DNA of 64,000 nt, taken from positions 1-64,000 of the forward strand of contig JACVZY010000018.1 of assembly GCA_014654705.1 (NCBI GenBank), read 5' to 3'. Under the pieces are notes generated by a model that made no database searches, had not been told where the DNA came from, and saw only the letters and a program-made list of their open reading frames with translations. This DNA is from Ignavibacteria bacterium (GTDB lineage Bacteria > Bacteroidota > Ignavibacteria > Kapaibacteriales > UBA4661). Within the stretch, counting starts at the first letter, position 1. Each line of letters starts with the position of its first letter. Below are positions 9,301 to 18,500 of the stretch, piece after piece. Made by a program: the position numbers and the translations under genes.

Positions 9301-11961
9301 CTCTGCACCTAGTGTGGCATATCGAATTGTCCCATCGGGATACATCAAAATATCTGATGCAAATGCGGAAATAATGCCTTCGGCAATGAGAGGCGCGTTT
9401 GCAATGGGATCAACGATAGCACTGCCATTATCAAGCGCTGACCCCGAAGCGGTCATACCCAACGCCAAAAAGCCATTGGAGACCAGACGAACACTCGTGT
9501 AGGTATTTTGACCAAACTGGAAGGAAAATGGTAGTGGTATATCCTTTTCTTCGTCATCCACACTCGCTCCGGCGGTGGCGAAAGGAAAATTATTGTCCGT
9601 AATTTCGGTATAGGTCTCGCGCTTGGTAGAGAACCGATACCCATTGGCTATCGGCGTACCTGCACCACTTGTGGGCACAACGCCATCGGACATTCCCACA
9701 AGATTAAAATTCGCCGTGCGCTGACCCGTTGTGCCCGCAGTGAGCGTAAAGCGGACTTGCCGTGTGGTCGAGGCTCCCGGCTCAAGCGTGGTGCCATCAA
9801 GCGGTGTCACCAGAGAGAATTCACTTGCATTGGTTCCCGTGAATGCCTGTGTGGCAGCTGTTACGCGCACATTTTGATTGCCGATGTTAGAGATACGCAC
9901 CGTAGCTGTGGTGGGCACAGGGGTTGTACCAAAATCAAGCGTCGGCGAGACGGCAAGTTGCGGCGTGGAGCCTGATGCTAATTGGAAGAAAATTGTAACG
10001 CGCTCATAGTTCACGTACGAACCGGAACGGTAGGTAATAAGAAAATCCGCAAAATCCAATGCTCCTGCTGATGCTGTCGCACCGGGCTGAAGTTGAATAG
10101 TGAACTCAGCATCTTTGCGCTGCCCTGTAGCCAAGTTACCGATACTGACCGTCGGCTGCAATGCAGTAATCGTAGGGTCAATGGGAGTAAGCGTAACGCT
10201 CACATCGGTCGCATTAGAAAGAACATTTTTTACGCCGAGGATAAATCGCTTCGGCTCGAAACTTGTCAATAAGCCGTTCACCGCATCAAGGCTATTACCC
10301 GCGCCAACGATGCCCGGCAGTAGGTCGCCGTCACCGTTCAGTGTGCGGTTGATGTTCAGCGCCCTGTATGCATTCATGCGCCCGAAGTACGACGACGGAC
10401 GCGCAGAAGCGCCCGGGACAAGGACGTTATCGGACGTACCGCGAATCTGCTGGGTTACTTGCTGTGGAGTCCATTCCGGGTGTAGTGTGCGCACCAATGC
10501 TGCCACACCTGCTGCCAAAGGTGAAGCCATAGAAGTACCGTTAAACGATTCATAGCGGCTGCCAATAACGGTGCTAATGATGCTGCTTCCGGGTGCAAAA
10601 ACAGAGGTTTTTACACCGAAATTAGAAAAGCCGGACGGCACGTCATTTTCGTCCGATGAACCGACGGACATTACATTCTCAAATGAAGCCGGCATAAAAA
10701 TATCATCCATGAGTGTACCACTATTCCCCGCCGCTGCCACGACAAGCGTACCGAGAGCTGTTGCCGTATTGATGATATCTTGTTGCGCTTGGCTAAAGCC
10801 ATTTGCGCCGCCCCACGAGCAATTCACGATGTGGGCGCCCATTTGTGCGGCATAAAGAATACCTTCATAACCGAGAATAACACTTGTCGAATTTGCGGCA
10901 TCTTCCGTGGCTTGCTTGATGGGCAGAATACGGCATCGGAAACCCGAACCTAAACCACCCGCAGTATTATTTGCCGTCGCTCCGGCAATACCCGCCACGT
11001 GCGAACCGTGATTGAGTCCGTCTTCGGTGTCAAGGTCGCGGAAGGGGCGTGGACGAGGGTCGTTGTCAGGGCGATAGATTGATGCAGTGCGATCTGTAGC
11101 GGTAACATTACCGATAAAATCCCAGCCACGCCAGTCATCTGTTTTGCCGTTGTTGTCGTCATCCACACCATTGGTTCGTTTGTCGCGCCCCATAGCGTCC
11201 ATGCCGGATTCACCCGGATTAGTCCAGATATTATCTTTCAAGTCTTCATGTTCAATATCCACCCCGCTATCGCAAATGGCAATAATCGTTTTTTCGCTGC
11301 CTTGCGTGATGCCCCAGGCTTTTTCCGCCTCAATACGCGCCCAGTGGTACTGCTTTGTGAAAAGCGGGTCGGTGGGGGTAACGCGGTCTTGCATCTGCTG
11401 ATAGATATAAATCGGCTCGGCGTATTCCACTTCAGGATTTTTAGCAAGGTCGTTGCAGAGCTTTTGCACATCCACACCCGGCTCGAAGCGCACAGCATAA
11501 AGACGACCTATGCCGTACGTGTCTGATGTGAGCATAGCACCGCTATTGTGCGGCGTGGAAACGGGGCGAATCTCGCGCACATTCACGCCTTCCAGAGCGG
11601 TCATCAGCACGGATGATTGAAAGGTCTTTGCGCCTTTGCCCATCACAAAAAGTTCACGGGTCTTCACATAAATTGCGCCTTTTTCGTAGGTGCCTTCTTT
11701 GAGCGGTGCCACGCGGCGTGCCTTGGCGAGTGTGTACATTCCACCGCCAAGCGAACTGCCGGGAATCAGCGTCAGACGTTTCACTTGGAACACGGTGTTG
11801 GCACGGGCATCCTTCTTGGTACGCGCGGGCAGCGCATCAGAAAGGGAAGTTTGCGCAAAAATTTCGGAAGCGAAGGGCAAAAGGAATACCCAAGCCATAG
11901 CGAAACGCAATGTTGCAGACCGCGATGCACGAGAGGTCGCACCAGTACGAGGTTGATTCAT
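6352..11961 (-). CDS. Secreted subtilisin-like serine protease (S8) with a type IX sorting domain
   Basis: The 1869-residue multidomain protease starts at the ATG at 11961, preceded by AAAGGAT; the reading frame runs 41 codons further upstream without a signal-peptide-like start. A signal peptide (to about residue 37, FASEIFAQ) is followed by an inhibitor-like pro-region (about 150-190). The S8 domain then has Asp231 (CDSGVD), His318 (NHGSHVAG), the oxyanion Asn413 (AAGNSG) and nucleophile Ser477 (NGTSMASP). The middle and C-terminal thirds hold several immunoglobulin-like 'choice-of-anchor D'/ASH repeats (for example LDFGTTPVP, FNFGLVSVNTS). The last ~80 residues (SSPNPATDGITV to IQIVR) are a type A sorting domain. 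I expect export through the T9SS and surface attachment or release. Substrate unknown. Confidence 0.95.
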   Translation of the reverse strand: MNQPRTGATSRASRSATLRFAMAWVFLLPFASEIFAQTSLSDALPARTKKDARANTVFQVKRLTLIPGSSLGGGMYTLAKARRVAPLKEGTYEKGAIYVKTRELFVMGKGAKTFQSSVLMTALEGVNVREIRPVSTPHNSGAMLTSDTYGIGRLYAVRFEPGVDVQKLCNDLAKNPEVEYAEPIYIYQQMQDRVTPTDPLFTKQYHWARIEAEKAWGITQGSEKTIIAICDSGVDIEHEDLKDNIWTNPGESGMDAMGRDKRTNGVDDDNNGKTDDWRGWDFIGNVTATDRTASIYRPDNDPRPRPFRDLDTEDGLNHGSHVAGIAGATANNTAGGLGSGFRCRILPIKQATEDAANSTSVILGYEGILYAAQMGAHIVNCSWGGANGFSQAQQDIINTATALGTLVVAAAGNSGTLMDDIFMPASFENVMSVGSSDENDVPSGFSNFGVKTSVFAPGSSIISTVIGSRYESFNGTSMASPLAAGVAALVRTLHPEWTPQQVTQQIRGTSDNVLVPGASARPSSYFGRMNAYRALNINRTLNGDGDLLPGIVGAGNSLDAVNGLLTSFEPKRFILGVKNVLSNATDVSVTLTPIDPTITALQPTVSIGNLATGQRKDAEFTIQLQPGATASAGALDFADFLITYRSGSYVNYERVTIFFQLASGSTPQLAVSPTLDFGTTPVPTTATVRISNIGNQNVRVTAATQAFTGTNASEFSLVTPLDGTTLEPGASTTRQVRFTLTAGTTGQRTANFNLVGMSDGVVPTSGAGTPIANGYRFSTKRETYTEITDNNFPFATAGASVDDEEKDIPLPFSFQFGQNTYTSVRLVSNGFLALGMTASGSALDNGSAIVDPIANAPLIAEGIISAFASDILMYPDGTIRYATLGAEPNRIFVVQWKRASLFTNTGPNPNADLNFQIRLYEGSNRIELAYDKMDYTLDGFLIRGQVGLRGKNPSDFNSRLVNFQLNDWLTSSPATAAADRCDLFPEIAPPSGLVYVYTPGDFAALNTPRIVSFQRTTQLTATARSGGVLWTNPPLATGLDFNNVIRLGGTVVSVQPVTIGTVKTLTVTLANISANPLTITGLNITPSVDGTSGEFRVLTQTPITIAPNGTSAVQVAFSPSLPRVRDAGLRITYDGVTDVMPLVGEGQRPTNLLRFYNDVGVDLTGTTGFFSRFDRLPPFSLTGTLPPLSLVPIGATRVVNLVSLRNMGTEPITVTRAAFVHATLNTVQSTEFRLLTSLPFTVQPGAQQQLSIAYSPTQAGEKLVDIFMFSDKADSARLRVGSVGGIPRAVQVTARGTTDIINTTPSMYQFNFGLVSVNTSATQRITLRNSSTASMSISRIDFGGVNGSDFTVSTAFPIRLAANESLALTVSFRPKDVGARIGTMTVAHDQAPGSETVLLLGSGNALRRLAVPISTVFFATTAPNATSSTIGLGIRSAGRETVTVTSVSFEGKNASEFRLLREIPAGTRIVPNASSTATVFFAPTSGGQKEARLVVRSNAEFPVMTVDLRASAEAAAARATLATVDATAQIGDDITVPIILRGVRNLAANTTIYANLRLNATVLQPLDAASTGSVYDNQRVVRLTFTPNGTDTVMARLRYRAQLGNDTTTVLRLEDAFATNANISTVSGRLTLTGAPQAFLQVAAGQSSAVYSAPQGETVSMPIVVRNRHRIPTGRFLLASISYNATLLEPTNLTSLAAGNSVASAVRTVVFAIPTGSATDTIITPTFRAAIGSATGSTVTMLNTIKLADPASGDLVLLQPSGSFLLTKFNQAGGQQLFFSPKASLVIVRSSPNPATDGITVTFRKADEGDVTMTLSDISGKTVREELLSSIKAGEHTARVATATLPSGSYLLTLRSGEGKATQTIQIVR

Positions 11962-12386
11962 TGAACTATCCTTTGGAAAGATGGAAAAATCACAATGTGA
12001 ACGATTGAAAAGGTTATATGCTATCTGGGCTGGTATCGTCATGAAATACATTACGTTAAGGGTATTGACAATAATGGAGAACATGAGACAAAACGAGACA
12101 AAATTCTATTGGACGAAGCGTGCTGTTGGGTAGTGAGTGTGTAAGACTTGGAAACTAGGGAATTTTTCGCATAAAATCAATATCAAATCACTGACAGCGC
12201 ACATTTCTGATAAATTTCTCTCCGAAAACCGTTTTTGCGTATTCTTCCTTTGCAGAGAATGTTTGTATGATTATTTTGAGCCTACTTTAGAAAAGCCGCA
12301 ATTTTATGCGTTTTTCGGCGCGTTTTTCAGTACTTAAACTGATTTTTGCGCACATTTTTTTGCGAATTCGAGGAGAATTATCCATT
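11962..12386. other. Divergent intergenic region between the subtilase and phosphohexomutase genes
   Basis: This 425-base A+T-rich stretch must hold the promoters of both divergent genes. Two copies of GAGACAAAA lie at 12085-12093 and 12095-12103, one helical turn apart, possibly an operator. AGGAG at 12370-12374 is the probable ribosome-binding site of the phosphohexomutase. No convincing gene, RNA or terminator is seen. Confidence 0.5.
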
Positions 12387-13775
12387 ATGCCATTTATTCG
12401 TTCTATCTCCGGAGTACGCGCCACCCTTGGCGATGCGCTCACGCCATTTGTAGTGGCAGAATATACCGCGGCGTTTGCCTCGTACTTACCACCGGGCATT
12501 GTCGCTGTCGGGCGTGACGGCAGACCATCGGGGCAATGGATTGAGAAAATTGTCTGCGCCACACTTGCCGCCTGCGGGCGCGAAGTGCTAGAGCTTGGCA
12601 TTGTGCCTACGCCCACCGTCCAACTCTTTTCTGAGCATCAGGCTGTTGCAGGTGGCATTTCGATTTCTGCATCGCATAATCCGGTGGAGTGGAACGGCAT
12701 GAAATTCATCAATGGTGATGGTGTTTTTCTTGGAGCCGACGAAAATGCTGCCTTTTGGCACTGCCTTGACGAGCGGCGATTCCGCTTTGTAGCCGACCAG
12801 CACGGCGAAAGCATGACCACGCACCAAAATCCCGCCTCGCATCACACCGAATCCATTATGCTGCTGCCCGTGTTCTCCAATTCCGGCAACGTGGAACTTA
12901 TCCGCAAGCAGCAGTTTCGGGTTGTCGTGGATGCCGTCAATGCATCAGGCTCACACTTTATTCCCTATCTGCTCAAAGCATTTGGTTGTGAAGTTATCCC
13001 ACTCTACTGCGACGGCACGGGCGTTTTCCCGCACACGCCAGAGCCAATACCGGAAAACCTTGGCGATTTGGCAAAAGCGGTCTTAGAACACAAAGCCGAT
13101 TTCGGCGTTGCCGTTGACCCCGATGCAGACCGCCTTGTACTTGTGGATGAGCGCGGGCGCGTAGTGTTCGAGGAGTTTACAATTGTTATTTGTGCGCTCT
13201 CGGCTTTGCGCAACAAGCAGTATTTCGGCGAAAAAGCGGATGCGCCAGTTGTGGTAAATCTTTCCACGACCCAAGCCATTGAGGACGTAGCCGCACACTA
13301 CGGCGTGAAAGTCATCCGTACTCCCGTCGGCGAAATCAATGTCGTCCGAGCGATGATGGAGCATGAAGCGCTTATCGGTGGTGAAGGCAGTGGCGGCGTG
13401 ATTCTGCCTGCTTGCCATGCCGGACGAGATTCTCTTGTCGGCACGGCATTGGTGCTGCTTCTGCTCGCACAAGTCAAGCAGGAGCGACCCAAAATGACCC
13501 TTTCCAGCGTTGTTGCCGCACTGCCGCATTATTCGATGGTCAAGCGCAAAAAAGAATTTAGCGGCAACGTCCATGACGTTTTTGAAGCAGTCAAAACTGT
13601 GTTCCCAAGCGCCGAAATCAATACTGAAGACGGGCTTCGCCTGACTCTCCCCAATAAATGCTGGGTACATCTTCGCACATCCAACACCGAGCCAATTATC
13701 CGCGTCATCGCCGAAGCACAAAGCGACGAAGAAGCGGAAAAGATTGCAGAAGCGTGTATGGAGAAGATTCATTGA
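12387..13775 (+). CDS. glmM: Phosphohexomutase (phosphoglucosamine/phosphomannomutase family)
   Basis: The 462-residue enzyme belongs to the alpha-D-phosphohexomutase family, which moves phosphate between C1 and C6 of a hexose. The four active-site loops are present: the phosphoserine loop SISASHNPVEWNG, the metal-binding DPDADR, the sugar-specificity loop GEGSGG, and the phosphate-binding RTSNTEP near the C-terminus. Its start (MPFIRSISGVRA) fits GlmM-like enzymes of Bacteroidota, which make glucosamine-1-phosphate for peptidoglycan and LPS. The ATG at 12387 follows AGGAG; an upstream in-frame ATG at 12306 would add an unrelated hydrophobic leader. It leads an operon with cdsA and an acyltransferase. 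The exact sugar cannot be fixed from sequence, so the symbol is tentative. Confidence 0.9.
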   Translation: MPFIRSISGVRATLGDALTPFVVAEYTAAFASYLPPGIVAVGRDGRPSGQWIEKIVCATLAACGREVLELGIVPTPTVQLFSEHQAVAGGISISASHNPVEWNGMKFINGDGVFLGADENAAFWHCLDERRFRFVADQHGESMTTHQNPASHHTESIMLLPVFSNSGNVELIRKQQFRVVVDAVNASGSHFIPYLLKAFGCEVIPLYCDGTGVFPHTPEPIPENLGDLAKAVLEHKADFGVAVDPDADRLVLVDERGRVVFEEFTIVICALSALRNKQYFGEKADAPVVVNLSTTQAIEDVAAHYGVKVIRTPVGEINVVRAMMEHEALIGGEGSGGVILPACHAGRDSLVGTALVLLLLAQVKQERPKMTLSSVVAALPHYSMVKRKKEFSGNVHDVFEAVKTVFPSAEINTEDGLRLTLPNKCWVHLRTSNTEPIIRVIAEAQSDEEAEKIAEACMEKIH

Positions 13776-13806
13776 CATTTTTCCTTTCCTCAAAAAAACA
13801 CTTCCC

Positions 13807-14718
13807 GTGAGCAACACCACCACCCGCATCATCGTTGCCGTCATCGCCGCACCCATCATCATCGGTTTGGTAGTTTTGGGCGGCGTTTGGTTCTGGCTTT
13901 TTGCCGAAGCGCTTGCTATTCTGGCACTCAAAGAACTCTATGACTTAGGCAAACACACCTCCGCCTCGCCACAGCGCGTTATCGGCTATGTGGGTAGCTT
14001 TTGTGCAGGTGCATATTTTTTTGTGGTAAATGCTCTTCCGCCTGCGATTGCGAACATCGTATTTCCGGCATTTGTTCTTCTTTTTGTGCTTGCTGTTTTA
14101 ATTATCGAACTCCTGCGCAACGCCCCGCACCCACTTTGGAATGCTGCTATCACGACCTTTGGTGTGTTTTATGTAGGCTTTTTTCTGACGAGTCTCGTGG
14201 GGCTGCGTATGACCTTTAGCGGTGCTATGCTTGACCTGCCCGTCATTGCCCCATTTCTTACTCATCTTTCGCAATCGGAACGTCTCGCCCTCGGCGACCA
14301 ATGGGGTGCATGGCTTGTCTTTGCGACGTTCATTGCCATCTGGACGTGCGATTCACTGGCATTTTTTGCTGGAAAAGCCTTCGGGCGACACAAACTTTTC
14401 CCGCGCGTCAGTCCCAACAAGTCGTGGGAAGGTGCTGTGGTGGGCTTTCTGGCTTCGTCGGCAGCATTTGTGGCGATTGCGCATTATCTATTACCATTTT
14501 TACCGCCGCTTCATGCGGGAATTATCGGCGCTTTGGTGGGAATTATCGGGCAGTTTGGCGATTTGGTTGAGTCCCTCTTTAAGCGCGATGCGGGCGTGAA
14601 GGACAGTTCCAACATCATTCCCGGGCACGGCGGAATTTATGACCGCTTCGATGCCGCCATGTTTGTTGCGCCAGTTGTGTATGTTTATGTACATCTCTTT
14701 TTGCTTCTTACCCCATGA
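13807..14718 (+). CDS. cdsA: Phosphatidate cytidylyltransferase
   Basis: CdsA makes CDP-diacylglycerol from phosphatidic acid and CTP in the inner membrane. The protein has about eight membrane helices and the family signature near the C-terminus: SLFKRDAGVKDSSNIIPGHG followed by GIYDRFD, which carries the metal-binding aspartates. SPNKSWEGAVVG, another conserved CdsA block, precedes it. I chose the GTG at 13807 because it gives a normal start (SNTTTRIIVAVIAAP); an in-frame TTG at 13744 would overlap the previous gene by 32 bases, and neither has a clear ribosome-binding site. It ends in an ATGA overlap with the acyltransferase, the next step backwards in phospholipid synthesis. Confidence 0.93.
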   Translation: MSNTTTRIIVAVIAAPIIIGLVVLGGVWFWLFAEALAILALKELYDLGKHTSASPQRVIGYVGSFCAGAYFFVVNALPPAIANIVFPAFVLLFVLAVLIIELLRNAPHPLWNAAITTFGVFYVGFFLTSLVGLRMTFSGAMLDLPVIAPFLTHLSQSERLALGDQWGAWLVFATFIAIWTCDSLAFFAGKAFGRHKLFPRVSPNKSWEGAVVGFLASSAAFVAIAHYLLPFLPPLHAGIIGALVGIIGQFGDLVESLFKRDAGVKDSSNIIPGHGGIYDRFDAAMFVAPVVYVYVHLFLLLTP

Positions 14719-15380
14719 TTGCCGCTTCCCCACAAGGCTGGGCACACACTATTTTTCGACGCTATCTTCGCTCCCTTGTCAAAAAACGATTTCATGCGCT
14801 TCACGTGCTGGGCGATGTGCCGAAGGTCAGCAGCGACACCCCCGTTCTCCTTCTCCCCAATCATTCTACGTGGTGGGATGGCTTCTTTCCGTACGTGCTG
14901 AACGACATCGTTCTCAAGCGTGAGTTTTTTATTATGATGCTCGAACACCGACTGCGCGAATTCTGGTTCTTCCGCTTCGTTGGCGCGTTCTCTATCAATC
15001 AACAATCTCCCAAAGGCATCGCCCAATCGCTTGATTACACCGCCTCGCTGCTTCAGGGCAACCGCCTCGTTGTCCTCTTTCCCCAAGGAGAACTCACAGC
15101 ATGGGGCAAGCGCCCGCTCGGCTACAACAGAGGTGTGGAGCGGGTGATACGGAAGTCTATTGAACAGGGCAAACGGCTTGCCGTCATCCCACTGGCAATG
15201 CGCTGCGAATTCCTTGCGGATGAAAAACCGCACGTGTTCTTGCTCTGCGGTGCACCCATTATCACTGACGCAACCACTCCCCGAAGCACAGCCGACGAAC
15301 TGGAGCGCCTCGAAACGGCACTCTTGGAGGAATTGGAAAGGCGCATCACGGCAGGGGACGTTGGGGAAATACTTTTGTAA
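14715..15380 (+). CDS. 1-acyl-glycerol-3-phosphate acyltransferase family protein (PlsC-like)
   Basis: This 221-residue protein has the acyltransferase motif I as NHSTWWD (the NHxxxxD form, residues 49-55) and motif III as FPQGE, where Gln replaces the second residue of the usual FPEG. Such enzymes transfer an acyl chain to lysophosphatidic acid or a related acceptor at the membrane. No long membrane helix is evident, as in other short PlsC proteins. Its start overlaps the cdsA stop (ATGA), implying translational coupling; its product, phosphatidate, would be the CdsA substrate. Acceptor specificity is inferred from that pairing. Confidence 0.85.
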   Translation: MIAASPQGWAHTIFRRYLRSLVKKRFHALHVLGDVPKVSSDTPVLLLPNHSTWWDGFFPYVLNDIVLKREFFIMMLEHRLREFWFFRFVGAFSINQQSPKGIAQSLDYTASLLQGNRLVVLFPQGELTAWGKRPLGYNRGVERVIRKSIEQGKRLAVIPLAMRCEFLADEKPHVFLLCGAPIITDATTPRSTADELERLETALLEELERRITAGDVGEILL

Positions 15381-15410
15381 AACCTCACTACTTTAAGCCC
15401 TCCACACTCA

Positions 15411-15460
15411 AAAAAAAAAGCCCCGACACGTTCAAGCATTGTGCTTGTGTGTCGGGGCTT
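15411..15460 (-). terminator. Strong intrinsic terminator for the giant adhesin gene
   Basis: AAGCCCCGACAC (15418-15429) pairs with GTGTCGGGGCTT (15449-15460), and the loop adds a six-base stem (CAAGCA/TGCTTG). Read on the minus strand the hairpin is followed directly by ten T residues (15420-15411 region). It lies about 130 bases after the adhesin stop codon. On the plus strand, after the acyltransferase, it lacks a T run. Confidence 0.85.
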
Positions 15461-15586
15461 GCCCTATCTATCATTCACTCGCTGCGAAGGCGAGCGTGGG
15501 AGAGAGATTTTTCTATGTGAAATTCTAGCGAAACAACCGCGCGTCGCCCACCTTGACGGCAGACGACACGGGGTACTGATTGGATA

Positions 15587-18500
15587 TTAGCGTTTGATGA
15601 GTTTATCGGTAAACCGGCGCTCTCCGTCGGTCATCTCGAAGAAGTACACCCCTGTATTGAGTGCGCTCACATCAAGTTGCTGCGAGAATCTGCCTGCGCC
15701 GACTGCTTGCGTGAAGAGTACAACAGTGTTCCCAAGAACATCCGTGATACGAACACGCAACTGTCCTGCTTTTGGTAGATTTGCCTCAAAGCTGACCATA
15801 TCTTCCATCGGGTTCGGATAGACGCTGCCGGACATAACCTCGACTGTTTGCACTTCACGAACACTTACAGCAAACGCGCCGGGGAGTGTAAATGAGCGTC
15901 CGTCAGGATTAACAATCCGCACAGTTGGGTCGCCCAAGAAGAAGCCCGCTGGAGCAACTGCCGTAATTTGGTTTGCACCAATGTTGGTAATGCGGAGCGG
16001 TACGCCGCCTACGGTAACGGTTGCGCCTTGTTGGAAGTTAGAACCGTTTATCGTGAAGGTAACATCAAAGTTGTACTGCGGACGCAATGCGCCGGGCGAT
16101 ACGCTAGAGATAATCGGACACAAGGAGCAAAGGACATTCACCGAAGCCTGTGCAAACTGCGTGTCGGGGTTGATTATCTGTACAACAGCATTGCCTTCTT
16201 GGCTATTGACACCTGCCGGAACGAATGCCGTTACTTGCGTTGGGCTTGCACCCAAGATTTGCAGCACCGTACCGTTGTAGCGGATTTGGAAGCCTGCCAG
16301 TGGTTGCCCTTGCGGCGTTACACCGAAGTTCAGACCAGTGACCGTAATGACAAACGGCGTACCGGTTGCATTGGTGGTCGAAGGCGACACCGCAGTGATT
16401 CTCGGACCGTTTGGCTGACCAATCGTAAAGGTTGATTCAGCTTGCAGACCGTCAGCATTGGCAAGTGTTATCGGGAATACACCCGGCGTACCGTTGAATC
16501 CGGCAGCTATTTGAACAATTACCTGCGTATCGGATGTGGAAACAATCGGTACTTGTGTGCCGTTAAATCGTACCGTTAGTCCTTGGCGGAAGCCCCTACC
16601 TGTTATCGCTAACTGGAATGGGAAGACCGAAGCTGCTGTTACGTTTTGACCGGAAACAGCACCACTTGCCGTCAGGACGCTTGTAATAGCAGGCGAAGGA
16701 TAGCCGACATTAAAGAGCGCTGCTGCATTGAAGCCGCCGGGATTGCTCACACGAATTTGGAAAGTACCAAAATTGGTGAGCATACTTGCCGGAATCAATG
16801 CGGTAATCTGAGAGGTCGAGCGCGGCGGATTGGACAGTACTTGAATCGGAAGGAAATTGAAAGTCACATCCGCATTCAAGAAGAAGCCCGAACCTGCAAT
16901 CGTGACCACAATCGCAGAAGTACCAACAATCGCACGTGCCGGTGTGATACTATTGATAACAGGTCTACCCGGATCGCTGATGGTAATTGTTCCTTGTACT
17001 TGCTGACCGTCGGAGTTCCGCACAACGATTGTGAGCGTTTGCGGCACTTGATTGAGGTCTGCAGGGACAAGCACGCGAAGTTGTGTTGAACTTGCAGAAA
17101 GCAACGTCAATGAACGTCCATTTGCTGTTACTGTCGTACCGGCTGCACCGAAGAAGTTCGTGCCGTTGATAGTAGCAATAAAGGCGACACCGCTCGCTGA
17201 GGTCGTGCTTGGCGTAATACTTGTCAGGGTCGGTGTACTTCCGGCAACAAGCTGGAACGGAATGTTCGCCAGTTGACCATCGGCGTTTAAGACGGTGACA
17301 AAACGTTGCCCGACCATATTATTGAACGTACCGGAAATCGTAGCGCGAATCTCCGTAGCCGAAACGCTTTGGACAGAAATGCGCGACGACGGGCTAATAG
17401 CCTGCGGCGAGTTACTCAGCGAGAAGTACACGCCTGATTGAACTTCTGTCGAACCAGGGTTCAGATTGATATTAAAGTTCGAACCACGAATGATAATCGG
17501 AATATCCTGACCATTAACAATAGCAGAGTTTGGTGTCACACTGCTGATTGTTGGAGCTACATTATAGGTAAAGAGCTGGGCAGAAGTACCGACACCACCA
17601 GCAGTTGCAATCGTTACCGAACCAATTCGCTGCGTAAGCGACGAACCGGAAATCAGAACTGTCATCTCCGTACCGGCAGCATTGATACTCTGCACCGTGC
17701 CAGCTACACCAGCAACGTTTACAGTGAAGAGATTCATCAATGTACCAAAGTTCGAGCCGCTAATCGTAAGAATCGTGCCCGTTCCACCGGATGTAGGAGT
17801 AAAGGACGAAATGCTTGGCGGTATACCAACGGTAAAGATGGCAGTGGATGTACCGAAGCCACCTGGATAGCCTGGTCCCGGAGGACGCGAAACCGTAACC
17901 GGTCCCGTAACTGCGCCGGCAGGAACAACCACCGAGATGAGATTATCACCAAGTACGGTAAACGTCGTAGCAGCCGCACCATTAAACGATACACCATTAA
18001 CACCGGTGAAGTTCGAGCCGCTTATCAGCACTGTGGTGCCGGGTCCGCCCGTAGCAGGAACAAATCCTGAGATAGCGGGGAACACCGCAGATGCAGAAAT
18101 AGTAACAATTGCGGATGTAGAGGCAATTGGTCCTGCGCCTGCTGTTGTGCTAACCACGAGTCGTACCTGTGTAGTCGGAGCAGTTGGATTCGTCCATGTT
18201 ACTGTTACACCATTCAGTCTGATGCCAGCTTGGTTGACAAATACACCAGAGGAATTACCGCCGACACTAAAGGTGTTTCCACCCGATACGGCTTGTGCGG
18301 TTAGAACAACCGATGAGTTAGAAAGCGAATTAGCCAAAACACCGAATGCGTCAAACAAGCCAAGATCAACGTTGAACGGAACACCATTAGCGATATTCGG
18401 GTTATTACCGTTAATGCCCTGTGTACCGGTTGAGGAAATTTGACTGAATGCCAACGCTACCGGTACACTTGCGCCCGTTGAAAGGGTAATGGTTGCCTCG

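Noticed and set aside
13083-13931. A 282-codon antisense frame over the phosphohexomutase and cdsA
   Set aside because: Both plus-strand genes have clear active-site motifs; the antisense product shows none.
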